From assembly GCF_009857445.1 (NCBI RefSeq), contig NZ_WWCN01000009.1, positions 124,001 through 188,000 on the forward strand: a stretch of 64,000 bases of DNA, in the 5' to 3' direction. The notes beneath the pieces were generated by a model, which saw only the letters and a program-made list of their open reading frames with translations, searched no databases and was not told the DNA's origin. A program made the translations under genes and the position numbers. Shown here one piece after another: positions 36,545 through 45,220 of this stretch. Numbering within the stretch: position 1 is the stretch's first letter; each line of letters starts with the position of its first letter. The DNA is from Duganella flavida. Lineage in GTDB: Bacteria > Pseudomonadota > Gammaproteobacteria > Burkholderiales > Burkholderiaceae_D.

Positions 36545-36710
36545 AGATATAAGGCCCCGCATGTGCCGTCTTGCCGGCATCCCGAACCTAAAAGGCTCAG
36601 GTGGTCACGGTTAGTTCAATTTCGGGTTCATCGGACTAGCGACGCTCTCGCCCATCGAACAAATTTCCACGACCGGTGCAAACAAATGGTTCAAGGAATA
36701 TATGACAAGT
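36545..36710 (-). ncRNA. ssrS: Probable 6S RNA
   Basis: The 291-base gap after zapA has no credible ORF but is structured. On the minus strand there is a hairpin CCUGAGCC/GGUUCGGG (36601-36581) whose G-U pairs only work in this orientation, followed by a GCCGGC...ACGGC segment, then a terminator. In E. coli 6S RNA a similar CCUUGAACC/GGUUCAAGG hairpin precedes the closing stem, and ssrS next to zapA is a conserved arrangement in proteobacteria. Ends are approximate; I could not fully pair the closing stem by eye. It would bind sigma-70 RNA polymerase in stationary phase. Confidence 0.7.
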
Positions 36711-36777
36711 CTCGAACACCGCAGGGTAGAACAGAGTTTACTCTTTTGTGCGCTGCAAAGGAAGGCTGATTTACAAA

Positions 36778-37089
36778 TTAAAACAGCGCTTCTTGCGGCG
36801 TCAGCGCGGCATCCAGCACTTTGTGCATGGCGGCCATCTTGGTCTGCACTTCCAACATTGACATGTCAGACAACGGACCTTGTGGTGCTTTCACCGACAG
36901 AAATTCACCGGCCATGCTCAATGCCGCCATGACGGCGATACGGTCGGTGCCCTTGACTTTACCAGCGTCGCGGATCGCGCACATCTTGCGGTCCACGAAA
37001 GCAGCCGCCTTGCGCAGCGCCGCTTCTTCATCCTCTTTGCAGGCCAGCTTGTAGGCCTGGCCCAGGATAGTCACATCCAGATGGATCAT
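36778..37089 (-). CDS. zapA: Cell division protein ZapA
   Basis: 103 aa. The N-terminal globular part (LDVTILGQAYKLACKEDEEAALRKAAAFVDRKMCAIRDAGK) and the C-terminal helix match ZapA, which bundles FtsZ filaments at the division site. Its ATG overlaps the stop of the zapB-like gene (ATGA), so the two are coupled. Confidence 0.93.
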   Translation of the reverse strand: MIHLDVTILGQAYKLACKEDEEAALRKAAAFVDRKMCAIRDAGKVKGTDRIAVMAALSMAGEFLSVKAPQGPLSDMSMLEVQTKMAAMHKVLDAALTPQEALF

Positions 37090-37328
37090 TGTGCGTCCTC
37101 GTTTTCTGGGAGCTTGTCATCGGTTTCGGCGCTCTCGAGCCCCGGGATGGATCCCAGCAGGGCTTCGAGACGGCCGGAGGCTTCGCCGAGGCGGCGCTGA
37201 TAGCCCATGTTCTCCACCACAAGAGCGGCATTGGCCTGGCGCAGTTGCGCATTTTCCCGGCGCAGCGCGGCGGTCATTTCAGCCAGCTGGTCGATTTTGT
37301 CGGAGAGGTCTTGGAATTCGGAAATCAT
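37086..37328 (-). CDS. ZapB-like coiled-coil division protein
   Basis: 80 aa, almost wholly a coiled coil (FQDLSDKIDQLAEMTAALRRENAQLRQANAALVVENM) with an acidic tail. This TIGR02449/ZapB-like type is found upstream of zapA and probably joins it at the Z ring. The start is a plain ATG with a GGCGGG stretch directly before it. Confidence 0.82.
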   Translation of the reverse strand: MISEFQDLSDKIDQLAEMTAALRRENAQLRQANAALVVENMGYQRRLGEASGRLEALLGSIPGLESAETDDKLPENEDAQ

Positions 37329-37366
37329 CCCGCCACTATAGGGAGCGGGCGGGATGCCGTCAACCG

Positions 37367-37399
37367 AATCGCGTGTTTGCGCACAACAAGCACGCGATT
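37367..37399. terminator. 9-bp hairpin downstream of the GH2 gene
   Basis: AATCGCGTG/CACGCGATT with a 15-base loop lies 21 bases beyond the GH2 stop codon. No good T-run follows, so its strength as a terminator is doubtful. Confidence 0.35.
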
Positions 37400-37419
37400 T
37401 ATTTACCGCTTACCAACAA

Positions 37420-40218
37420 TCAAGGCTCAATGGTGACGTGGCCTTCAATACCGCTGCCCTGTCCCGCTTCCGCTTCAATCAGCACATTGAGCTCGCGCTT
37501 GCCTGCGCCGGCCGGCAGCGTGACGTCCAGCGGCGCGGCGGCGTAGCTGTCCTTCTTGCCGATCAACTGGCCACTGAGCCAGATTTCCGCCTTGCCCTTG
37601 ATGGAGGCGAAGCGAATGCGGCCGCTGCCATCTGCCAGATTTTTACGCGGCGTGAAGCTGGCGCGGTACAGGTGGTACTTGCTGCCGGGAGCGGCCCACA
37701 TCGGCGGCGATCCCCAGCCCCAGGTATTCATGTCGAAGCCGGCCAGCTTTTGGTTCGGATCCGGACGCAGGTCGCCTTCCGGCGCGATGCGCCAGTTGCG
37801 CACAAAGGTCAACGGTGCATCGGCATGCGCGACATACGGGATGGCCGCAACCTTATCCACTGGCAGCGTCACTTGCGCGGCTTGCAGGCCGGGCGCAGTG
37901 GCGCTGATTGTGATGGCTTCGCTGCTGTCGTAGCTGGTCTGCACGATCACCTGTGCCAGGCCGTTGAACAGGCGGCGCGTAGCCCCCTTCTCGTCTTCGT
38001 GCGAATTCGGGTCACCGTTGCCGTGACCGATGGAGCGGCCGCCGCCAGTGACGGCGAAGGTCACTTCGTTGTCCGCCAGCGGCACCGCACGGCCTTGCGC
38101 ATCCAGCGCGCGCACGGTAATCGGCATGGCATCGTAGCCATCGCCCGCCAGTCGCGCGCGGTCCGGCACCAGCTCCAGCTTGACCGGCGCGCCAGTGGTT
38201 TCCACCGCAGTGCGCACCACTTCCTTTCCGCCCTTGTAGCCAATGGCTTCCAGCTTGCCCGGCTCGAACGCGACCTCGAAATTGTTCATGCGGTATGGAT
38301 CTACTTTTTGCTCGCCCAGCGCACGGCCATTCAGCAGCAGCTTGATGGTTTCGACATTGGCCATCACCATCACGCGCACCTTCTCACCCTGCTTCCAGTT
38401 CCAGTGCGGTGCGATATGGATCAGCGGTTTGTCCTTGATCCACTGTACCTGGTGGATGTAGTACGCAGTCTTGGCAAAGCCGTTCAAATCCATAATGCCG
38501 AATACCGAGCTGACTGCAGGCCAGTCGTTCGGCGTAGGCTCGCCGCGATAATCGAAGCCGGTCCACACGAAACCGCCCGCCACAAACGGACGCGTGTCGA
38601 TCGCCTCCCATGCGTCGCGGTGCGTGTTGCCCCACTGCGCCGCATCGTCGTCATAGCTGGCAATCAGGTTTTTCGACGGCACCGTCTTGTACTCGCCGCG
38701 CGTCATGAAGGCCGAGGTGTCTTCAGAGCTGGTGAACGGCTTGTTCGGATAAGCCTTGTGATACTTGTCGTAGTCCGGCACCTGGTAGTTGGCGCCCACC
38801 ACGTCCACCGCGTGCGACACATTCAGCTCGGTGAGGAAGCCGCCGTTCATGGCGGCAGTGACCGGGCGCGTATCGTCCAGCGCCTTCACGGCAGCCGACA
38901 TGCGGCGCACCATTTCGTAACCAACTTCGCTGGCCTGCACCGGTTCTTCATTGAACACAGACCACAGCACCACGCCCGGATGATGGCGGTCGCGCTTGAC
39001 CATCCACTCCAGCTGCTTCATGTAGTCCGGCGATGGATTGAAGTTGCGGTTCTCGTCCATCACCACAAAGCCCATGCGATCCACCATGTCCAGCACTTCC
39101 GCCGCAGGTGCGTTGTGCGAGAAGCGGATCGCGTTCACGCCCATCTCCTTCAGGCGGCGCAGGCGATACTCCCACACCGAATCCGGCACCGCCACACCGA
39201 CGCCGGCGTGATCCTGGTGAATGCACACGCCTTGCAGCTTGAGGTGCACGCCATTCAGGAAGAAACCTTGCGCCGCGTCGAAGCGAATGGTGCGGAAACC
39301 GGTGTTGAGCGAGACTTCATCAGTCGCCTTGCCAGCTTGCAGAACACGCGTGGTCACGCGATACAGATTAGTTTTCTCGATCGACCACAGGGCCGGATTA
39401 TTGATCGTAACCGGCACTTGCACCGCGCTGGTAGCAAGCACGCCGATGCGCGCCGGCGCCGTGCGCTGCACCACCTGCTTGCCCGACGGGTCGTACACGG
39501 TCACTTCCACGATCACATCGCCAGCCGTCTTGCCGCTGTTATTCAGCGTGACTTCCACCGGGATGCTCCACTGCTTGTCCTTCCCCTGGCGCGGCGTGGC
39601 GTGCACGCCATCCGTCACCACGTGCAGCGGACTGCGTTTCACCAGCCAGCTGTGGCGGTACATGCCCGCGCCCTCATACCACCAGCCCTCCATCGCTTCC
39701 GCATCAACGCGGATGGCGATGGTGTTCAGCGCATCGCCGTAGCGCAGGTAAGGTGTGATGTCGATGTAGCTGGCGTTGTAACCCGACCAGTTGCGGTTGA
39801 CCACATTGCCGTTGACCCAAACCGTGGCATGGGTAGCGATGGCGTCGAACTGCAATTCGAAATGCTTGCCGCGATCGGCCGCATCGACTTTCAGGTAGCG
39901 GCGATACCAGCCGATGCCGCGCGGGCGATAGCCCTGCGAGACATTGGCCTTAGGATCGAACGGACCTTCCACCGCCCAGTCATGCGGCAGGTCGAGACGG
40001 CGCCAGTCCGAGTCATCGTATTCATTGCCGGCCGCACCGCCGGCGCTACCGGCTTTGGCGTTGCCGTAGGATTCTTCGTGTCCAACGATAGGCGGCTGGA
40101 CGATATCGCCCTGGTGGAACAACCAGCCGCGATCCAGCGACAGGCGCTCGCGCGGTGCGGCGGTGGCCACCGCGCAGGCCAGCATCAGCAGGACAGTAGC
40201 GATCAGTCTTGTTTTCAA
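37420..40218 (-). CDS. GH2 beta-galactosidase, exported
   Basis: 932 aa from a TTG codon at 40218 that has GGGAG 7 bases upstream and opens a proper signal peptide (VATAA); no ATG lies at that point, and the ATG at 40278 would bury the signal. Domains: jelly-roll (to ~220), Ig-like, TIM barrel with acid/base Glu 424 in FNEEP and probable nucleophile Glu 499 in TSSED, then C-terminal DUF4982-type and Ig-like domains (WTGFDYRGEPTP is typical). It would release galactose from galacto-oligosaccharides. It follows the TonB receptor gene on the same strand. Confidence 0.9.
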   Translation of the reverse strand: MKTRLIATVLLMLACAVATAAPRERLSLDRGWLFHQGDIVQPPIVGHEESYGNAKAGSAGGAAGNEYDDSDWRRLDLPHDWAVEGPFDPKANVSQGYRPRGIGWYRRYLKVDAADRGKHFELQFDAIATHATVWVNGNVVNRNWSGYNASYIDITPYLRYGDALNTIAIRVDAEAMEGWWYEGAGMYRHSWLVKRSPLHVVTDGVHATPRQGKDKQWSIPVEVTLNNSGKTAGDVIVEVTVYDPSGKQVVQRTAPARIGVLATSAVQVPVTINNPALWSIEKTNLYRVTTRVLQAGKATDEVSLNTGFRTIRFDAAQGFFLNGVHLKLQGVCIHQDHAGVGVAVPDSVWEYRLRRLKEMGVNAIRFSHNAPAAEVLDMVDRMGFVVMDENRNFNPSPDYMKQLEWMVKRDRHHPGVVLWSVFNEEPVQASEVGYEMVRRMSAAVKALDDTRPVTAAMNGGFLTELNVSHAVDVVGANYQVPDYDKYHKAYPNKPFTSSEDTSAFMTRGEYKTVPSKNLIASYDDDAAQWGNTHRDAWEAIDTRPFVAGGFVWTGFDYRGEPTPNDWPAVSSVFGIMDLNGFAKTAYYIHQVQWIKDKPLIHIAPHWNWKQGEKVRVMVMANVETIKLLLNGRALGEQKVDPYRMNNFEVAFEPGKLEAIGYKGGKEVVRTAVETTGAPVKLELVPDRARLAGDGYDAMPITVRALDAQGRAVPLADNEVTFAVTGGGRSIGHGNGDPNSHEDEKGATRRLFNGLAQVIVQTSYDSSEAITISATAPGLQAAQVTLPVDKVAAIPYVAHADAPLTFVRNWRIAPEGDLRPDPNQKLAGFDMNTWGWGSPPMWAAPGSKYHLYRASFTPRKNLADGSGRIRFASIKGKAEIWLSGQLIGKKDSYAAAPLDVTLPAGAGKRELNVLIEAEAGQGSGIEGHVTIEP

Positions 40219-40234
40219 AATCGGGCTCCCAAAT

Positions 40235-40271
40235 AAAAAAAGCGGAGTAGCGCCATCACGCACCACTCCGC
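40235..40271 (-). terminator. Terminator/attenuator between TonB receptor and GH2 genes
   Basis: Stem GCGGAGT/ACTCCGC with a 16-base loop, followed on the minus strand by seven T. It lies 29 bases after the receptor stop codon and 17 bases before the GH2 start, so it either ends the receptor transcript or lowers readthrough into GH2. Confidence 0.75.
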
Positions 40272-40299
40272 AAACCACGATAAAAGGATTAACGCGTGC

Positions 40300-42909
40300 T
40301 TACAGCTTGAAGGTCAGCCCCAGGTTGTAGCGGCGGCCGAACTCAGTGACTTCCTGCTGTCCCGGAATGTTGGCGCTAGTGTAGACCGCTTTCTGGTTGG
40401 TCAGGTTGTCGATGCCGAAGCGCAGTTGCAGATTAGGCGTCAGTTGCTTCGACAGGTTCAGCGTCAGATAGGTCTCGGCTTCGTTCATGATCAGCTGACC
40501 GGCACCCCAGGTTGGGTTACGCGCAAACTTGCTGTGATAGTTGGCCGACAGGCGGGCTTCGTAGCCAGCTTTCTCGTACCAGACAGTCACGCCACCGTTG
40601 GACTTCATCAGGCCTTCGATCGGATACGGGTTGGTAGCCGGAGTCTGTTCCTTGATGTTGCTGGTGGTGTAGGCATAGCTGCTGTAGATACCCAGGCCAT
40701 CCCACGGTGCTGGCAGCGAAGTGAATGCCTGCTGGTACACCAGCTCCAGACCGCGAATATCACCACCTTCGCCGTTCACCGAACGGGTGATGGTCGCAGT
40801 GCGGCCATTGATGGTGGTGGTGTCGCTTTCGATGGCGATGTAGCGGGTGACTTTTTTGTAGAAGCCACCAGCCGACAGCAGCGCACCTTTGCTGAAGTAC
40901 CACTGGTACGACAGGTCAACCTGGTTCGCCATCATCGGCTTCAGGCCAGGATTACCGGCGCTGCCGGTGATCGGCTGGCTGGTGTCCGTGGTGCTCAGGC
41001 TCAGGTTACGCGAAGCGCGCATTTCATCCAGCGGTGCACGCGACATGGCGCGGGCCACGCTGAAACGCACCTGGCGTTCTTGCGCTTCATCCAGGTTGAA
41101 GATCAAGTTCAGGCTAGGCAGGATCTCGCTGTACGAGGTACCGCCTTCGGTAGGAGTAGCCGCCGCGCCGTTGATCGATTGCGCGCCGTAGCCGGTTTGC
41201 TTGGTGTGCACCAGGCGCACGCCGACGTTACCACGGTAGGTCTTGCCCAGCGCTTCGCCATCCAGGTCACCCTGTACGAAGGCCGACGTGCTGCGCTCCT
41301 TGACCTTCCAGCCAGCCAGCAAGTCGTTCTGGATCTGCCAGGCTTCCTGCGTTTGGCCATTCGGGTTGAAAGCGTTGCCGCCGAAAGCGGAGGCGATGGT
41401 GCTGTCCCAGTCTTTCAGGCCGATGAAGGCTGGATAGCCGGAGACGTTGATGGTCTCGTAAGCCGAATCCGGGATAGCCGATTTTGGCGACAAGGTCCAC
41501 GTGGTCTGATGGTAGCTCTTCTCGCGATCGGTGGCGCGCACGCCGACCTTGATGCGGTTAATAAAGCTGCTGTCGATGGCACGCGATGCGCTCAGGGACG
41601 CTGCATTCAGCTTGTCATTCACATGGCCGTCAGTATCGATGTACAGGGTCGGCGCACCAAAGTTGGATACCTTGCCGCTATCGATGCCGAAGCTGTAGTT
41701 CTGCACTTCGTCGCCAGGGAACGACCAGGTGACTGGTACGTTGTAAGCGCTTTGGCGCAGGTCGCGCCACTGGCTGCCACGGCCGGCGTGGGAATTGGAC
41801 AGGTCAGCGTCGATCTTCCAGTCGCCGGCGTTGAACTTGCCGTTCAAGCCAGTGGCGGCCACGCTGGTGATCTGGTCATAGATAAAATCGTTGGTGACCA
41901 GGGTGGCGTTTTTGATGGTGCCGCCGACTACATAGCCGTTGCGTACATCGAGGTTGCTGTAGTTGGCCGAGTTGTAGCCATCCCAGTTACCGAGACCGTC
42001 AACCCAGTGCTGCAGGCCGCGTTCCTTGAGCTTCGCTTCCGCGTAGTAGGTGTCGGCGGTGATCAGCACATCGCTGTTCGGTTTCCACTCGACTTTACCC
42101 AGCACGCTGGCGCGTTTGTCCTTGCCCTGGCGCGCTTCGTCCTGGAAGCCCCATGGCAGCTTATCGATCTTGCCGTCGCCGGTCACGTCAACCGAATTGG
42201 TTTCGTTGAAGCCCCAGTGGCGTTTGTTCTTCTGCACCGAAGGCTGGTCCTGGTAGCTGAAGGCCAGCGCAGCACCGATGGTCTTGTCGGCGAATTGGTC
42301 GATGAAAACGCCGCCAACACGCGGTGCGGTCTTGCTCGCACCCTGAATATCCTTGGCCAGCGGGTAGTACAGTCCATCCGCGCGCAGCACAACCTGGCGG
42401 CCGGTCACCTTCAGTGGCGACACGGTTTGCAGGTCGATGGTGGTGGCAATGCCGCCTTCCGTCAAATCTGCTTGCTGCGTTTTGTAGACGGTAGCACCGC
42501 TCAGCGACTCCGATGGGAACTGCTCGAAACGCACAGCGCGGTTAGGCTCCGACGATGCCAGCTCACGGCCGTTCAAGGTAGCGCCGATGAAGCGTGGGCC
42601 CATGCCGCGCGCCACGATCTGCGATGCGTTGCCGCGGTCCAGGCCAGACGACAGGCCAGGCAGACGCGCCAGCGATTCAGCAATGGTGGTATCCGGCAGC
42701 TTGCCGATGTCTTCCGACGAAATGACTTCAACGATGCTGTTGTTGGCTTCCTTGGCCGCCAGCGCATTGCGCACCGAAGCGCGAATACCGGTCACGTTGA
42801 CCTGCTGGATGCCGTCGGCGGCAGCAGCTTCCTGCGCCAGGACGTCTTGTACGATCAGAGGGGAAGTGAAGAGCGTGGCGATCAGCCAGCTCATTTTTTT
42901 ATGTTTCAT
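40300..42909 (-). CDS. TonB-dependent receptor (oligosaccharide type)
   Basis: 869 aa. Signal peptide, then a plug domain (VNVTGIRASVRNALAAKEANNSIVEVISSEDIGKLPDTTIAESLARLPGL) of the TonB-Xanthomonas/Caulobacter type, and a 22-strand barrel ending in LGLTFKL. Such receptors import complex carbohydrates across the outer membrane. With GH53, GH2 and GH35 genes nearby, galactan oligosaccharides are the likely ligand. A GGAGA site precedes the ATG. A palindromic LysR-like site lies 118-134 bases upstream. Confidence 0.93.
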   Translation of the reverse strand: MKHKKMSWLIATLFTSPLIVQDVLAQEAAAADGIQQVNVTGIRASVRNALAAKEANNSIVEVISSEDIGKLPDTTIAESLARLPGLSSGLDRGNASQIVARGMGPRFIGATLNGRELASSEPNRAVRFEQFPSESLSGATVYKTQQADLTEGGIATTIDLQTVSPLKVTGRQVVLRADGLYYPLAKDIQGASKTAPRVGGVFIDQFADKTIGAALAFSYQDQPSVQKNKRHWGFNETNSVDVTGDGKIDKLPWGFQDEARQGKDKRASVLGKVEWKPNSDVLITADTYYAEAKLKERGLQHWVDGLGNWDGYNSANYSNLDVRNGYVVGGTIKNATLVTNDFIYDQITSVAATGLNGKFNAGDWKIDADLSNSHAGRGSQWRDLRQSAYNVPVTWSFPGDEVQNYSFGIDSGKVSNFGAPTLYIDTDGHVNDKLNAASLSASRAIDSSFINRIKVGVRATDREKSYHQTTWTLSPKSAIPDSAYETINVSGYPAFIGLKDWDSTIASAFGGNAFNPNGQTQEAWQIQNDLLAGWKVKERSTSAFVQGDLDGEALGKTYRGNVGVRLVHTKQTGYGAQSINGAAATPTEGGTSYSEILPSLNLIFNLDEAQERQVRFSVARAMSRAPLDEMRASRNLSLSTTDTSQPITGSAGNPGLKPMMANQVDLSYQWYFSKGALLSAGGFYKKVTRYIAIESDTTTINGRTATITRSVNGEGGDIRGLELVYQQAFTSLPAPWDGLGIYSSYAYTTSNIKEQTPATNPYPIEGLMKSNGGVTVWYEKAGYEARLSANYHSKFARNPTWGAGQLIMNEAETYLTLNLSKQLTPNLQLRFGIDNLTNQKAVYTSANIPGQQEVTEFGRRYNLGLTFKL

Positions 42910-43026
42910 TGTGCATCTCCAGTGTTTGTATTTGTCCCGTCTCTGGTGAAGATGTGGACGGATAACCGGATGCTAACGAAACACGAATTTACAAACCAAT
43001 AGCTAATTTAGTTTGGGCCATACCAA

Positions 43027-43043
43027 GTTCGTATATCACGAAC
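43027..43043. promoter_or_regulatory. Candidate LysR operator upstream of the TonB receptor gene
   Basis: GTTCGT-ATATC-ACGAAC is a perfect inverted repeat containing T-N11-A (TCGTATATCACGA). It lies between the end of the GbpR-like LysR gene and the receptor start, a good place for that regulator to act. Confidence 0.55.
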
Positions 43044-43047
43044 CTGA

Positions 43048-44016
43048 TCAACCTTGTGCTGGAGCGCGATAGTGAGGGTAGATGCTGGCTGCAGCGTCGC
43101 GCAGCGCGATGAGCATCGCATCGGCGCCAGGCGAGAGCTGGTGTCGTTTGCGCGTCACAATGCCGAACGAATCCATGCTGACGCCCAGATCGAACGGCAG
43201 CACCTTCAGCAAACCTGCATCGAGATAGGGCTGCACGGCTTCCGCAGGCAGCGCCACGATCATGTCGTTATTCAGCAGGAGGCTAGCAACGACGGGCATG
43301 TCCAGCGTTTCGACAGTTTCTGCCGGCTGCTCAAGACCATGCGACAGGAACAGCGCCGTCAAGCGGTCGCGCAGGATGGAGCCTGCTGGCGGCAGGATCC
43401 AGCACTGCTCCATCAAGTCTTCCAGCTTTAAATCATTGCGGTCCATCAGTGGATGACTGGCGCGCGCGATCAGCAGATGCGGCTCGTCGGTCAGCGGTTC
43501 GAAATTCAGCTCATCGGCCGCCTCGGTATCGAGGATGCGGCCCACCACCAGATCCAGTTCGCCGCTGCGCAGGCGTTCCACCAGCACTTTGCTGGTGGAC
43601 ATATTCACCGCCACGTGCACGCGCGAGTGGCGCCCCTTGAGCAGGTTGATCGCCTTCGGTACCAAACCGGTGGCCGGCGCCAGCACGGTGCCGATGCCCA
43701 CGCGGCCGCGCAGGCCGGACAACAGTTCCATCACTTCCTGATGCGCCGCATCCATCTCCGCCAGCGCCGCGCCGGCACGGCGGATCAGCACTTTGCCGTA
43801 CCAGGTCGGCGACACGCCGCGCGACAAACGCTCGAACAACTGCACCCCGAGCGCGTGCTCCAGCTCACCCAATAATTTGGATGCACCGGGTTGCGTCAGG
43901 TTGGCTGCTTGCGCCGCGTGGGCAATCGAACCATGCCGGCCTAGTTCAACCAGCAAGACGAGGTGACGGGTTTTCAGGTGGGAACGAACAAAGCGGTCCG
44001 AGCGGGAATCTGTCAT
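43048..44016 (-). CDS. LysR regulator, GbpR-like (galactose/sugar regulon)
   Basis: 322 aa. The HTH (VELGRHGSIAHAAQAANLTQPGASKLLGELEHALGVQLFERLSRG) and the segment TWYGKVLIRRAGAALAEMDAAHQEV are characteristic of the GbpR group that controls sugar-binding proteins and galactose or arabinose use in other proteobacteria. Here it sits between the TonB receptor gene and the SMP-30-like gene, divergent from the dgoD operon across the latter. It is the best candidate regulator of the galactan region. Confidence 0.88.
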   Translation of the reverse strand: MTDSRSDRFVRSHLKTRHLVLLVELGRHGSIAHAAQAANLTQPGASKLLGELEHALGVQLFERLSRGVSPTWYGKVLIRRAGAALAEMDAAHQEVMELLSGLRGRVGIGTVLAPATGLVPKAINLLKGRHSRVHVAVNMSTSKVLVERLRSGELDLVVGRILDTEAADELNFEPLTDEPHLLIARASHPLMDRNDLKLEDLMEQCWILPPAGSILRDRLTALFLSHGLEQPAETVETLDMPVVASLLLNNDMIVALPAEAVQPYLDAGLLKVLPFDLGVSMDSFGIVTRKRHQLSPGADAMLIALRDAAASIYPHYRAPAQG

Positions 44017-44074
44017 ATGGGTGATAGGTTTGATTGCCCATCATAAATGGGGGCCGGAGCAGCGTCAATCACCG

Positions 44075-44992
44075 TTACGCCTGCGAACCGCCTGTGGAAG
44101 CGCTCCCGCTATCAAGAAACAAGGCATCGGCCAGGCCGGGAGTCAGTCCCTTGAGCAGATCGGGCGGCAGGCCGTACAGACCGCCCTGCGCCCCCAGCAC
44201 CAGCAGCTGGTCCAGATCCGGCCCGCCGAAAGCCACGCTGGCCGCCGTCTCGCGCGCCAGCGAAATCTGCTGCAGCACGTCGCCATCGCCGCCGTACTGC
44301 ACCAGCACGCCGCCCTGCACGCTCCACAGATTGCCGTCGCGGTCGAAAATGGCGGCGCCGGCGCCCTGCTCCAGCAATTCTGAAAACAGTTTCACATGAC
44401 TGACCTTGGCCCGCTCCGGCTCGTAGTCGCATTGCATGATGACACCCAGCGTGGCGTCGGCAAACACCATGCGGCGGCCATCCGGGCTGAAGGCAATGCT
44501 GGCGGCAGCCACCACCGTCGGCAAAGCCAGTCGGCGCAGGCCGTAGCGCTGCGAATACTGGTAAAAACTGCCGATTGGACGCTTGTCCTGCCCGGTGTTG
44601 GCGGTGCCAAAGACGAAATTGCCATGGCGGTCGGTACAGCCGTCGCTAATGCTGGTGCGCGGCTCGGCGGCGTCGATGGTGACCAGCACCTGCGCCTGTA
44701 GCGGACGGCTCGGCTGCCCCTGCTGCGGCAATTCGACGATCCCCAGACGCTTGCCCAATCCCAGCAACATGCGGCCAGAGTTGGCGCACGCCATCACACA
44801 GGCACTTTCCAGCATACGCACGCCGCTCGGCATGGCGGGCGGGGCCGGCCATGCGTACAGCTGACTGCCGACCGGATCCGGCCAACGCCAGCATTGCGCT
44901 GCCGCGTCCCAGCGCAGCGCGCAACCAGCCTGTCCAACCCGGATTAACATGACGCCGGGAGTGGAAGCGACGGTGGTGCTGGCGGAATTCAT
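44075..44992 (-). CDS. SMP-30-fold protein lacking canonical metal ligands
   Basis: 305 aa. The beta-propeller pattern of SMP-30/gluconolactonases is clear (GCTDRHGNFVFGTAN; IAFSPDGRRMVFADATLGVIMQCDY; FDRDGNLWSVQGGVLVQYGGDG; VAFGGPDLDQLLVLGAQGG). But the usual EGPxW Glu is absent, the NDGK Asn reads SDGC, the SNGLAFSPDG Asn is replaced (AASIAFSPDG), and PDG before the Asp strand reads GAG. All four normal metal or substrate positions are thus changed. It may be a sugar-lactone sensor or a divergent enzyme. The ATG has AGGA 8 bases upstream. Confidence 0.75.
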   Translation of the reverse strand: MNSASTTVASTPGVMLIRVGQAGCALRWDAAAQCWRWPDPVGSQLYAWPAPPAMPSGVRMLESACVMACANSGRMLLGLGKRLGIVELPQQGQPSRPLQAQVLVTIDAAEPRTSISDGCTDRHGNFVFGTANTGQDKRPIGSFYQYSQRYGLRRLALPTVVAAASIAFSPDGRRMVFADATLGVIMQCDYEPERAKVSHVKLFSELLEQGAGAAIFDRDGNLWSVQGGVLVQYGGDGDVLQQISLARETAASVAFGGPDLDQLLVLGAQGGLYGLPPDLLKGLTPGLADALFLDSGSASTGGSQA

Positions 44993-45155
44993 TCGAGCAG
45001 TCCTGGAGGGCGATTTTTGACAGTTCCCAGTCTAAGCGAGGGCCATCCGCTACAGCTATGAATAAACCACCTCCAGCCATGCCGTTATCGAATAGCAGGG
45101 CGAGCCAATCAGCTATCTGATATTGATATGGGTACTTACGAATTAATCATATTTC

Positions 45156-45180
45156 CAGTCTAGCGACCGGGCTTAGACTG
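45156..45180. promoter_or_regulatory. Candidate operator of the dgoD operon
   Basis: CAGTCTA-N11-TAGACTG, a perfect 7-bp inverted repeat, lies 40 bases before dgoD. A third CAGTCTA half site is at 45028-45034, near the divergent SMP-30-like gene. The 228-bp spacer would therefore serve both directions. Confidence 0.55.
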
Positions 45181-45220
45181 AGCGCTGTTCCCTGAACCAT
45201 CCTCACCCTGATCCGATCCT

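Noticed and set aside
37354..40236. 960-codon open frame antisense to the GH2 gene
   Set aside because: Its translation is rich in His/Arg with no domain, while the minus strand encodes a complete glycosidase.
40426..43002. 858-codon frame antisense to the TonB receptor gene
   Set aside because: Shadow of a clear receptor gene; no ribosome binding site or domain.
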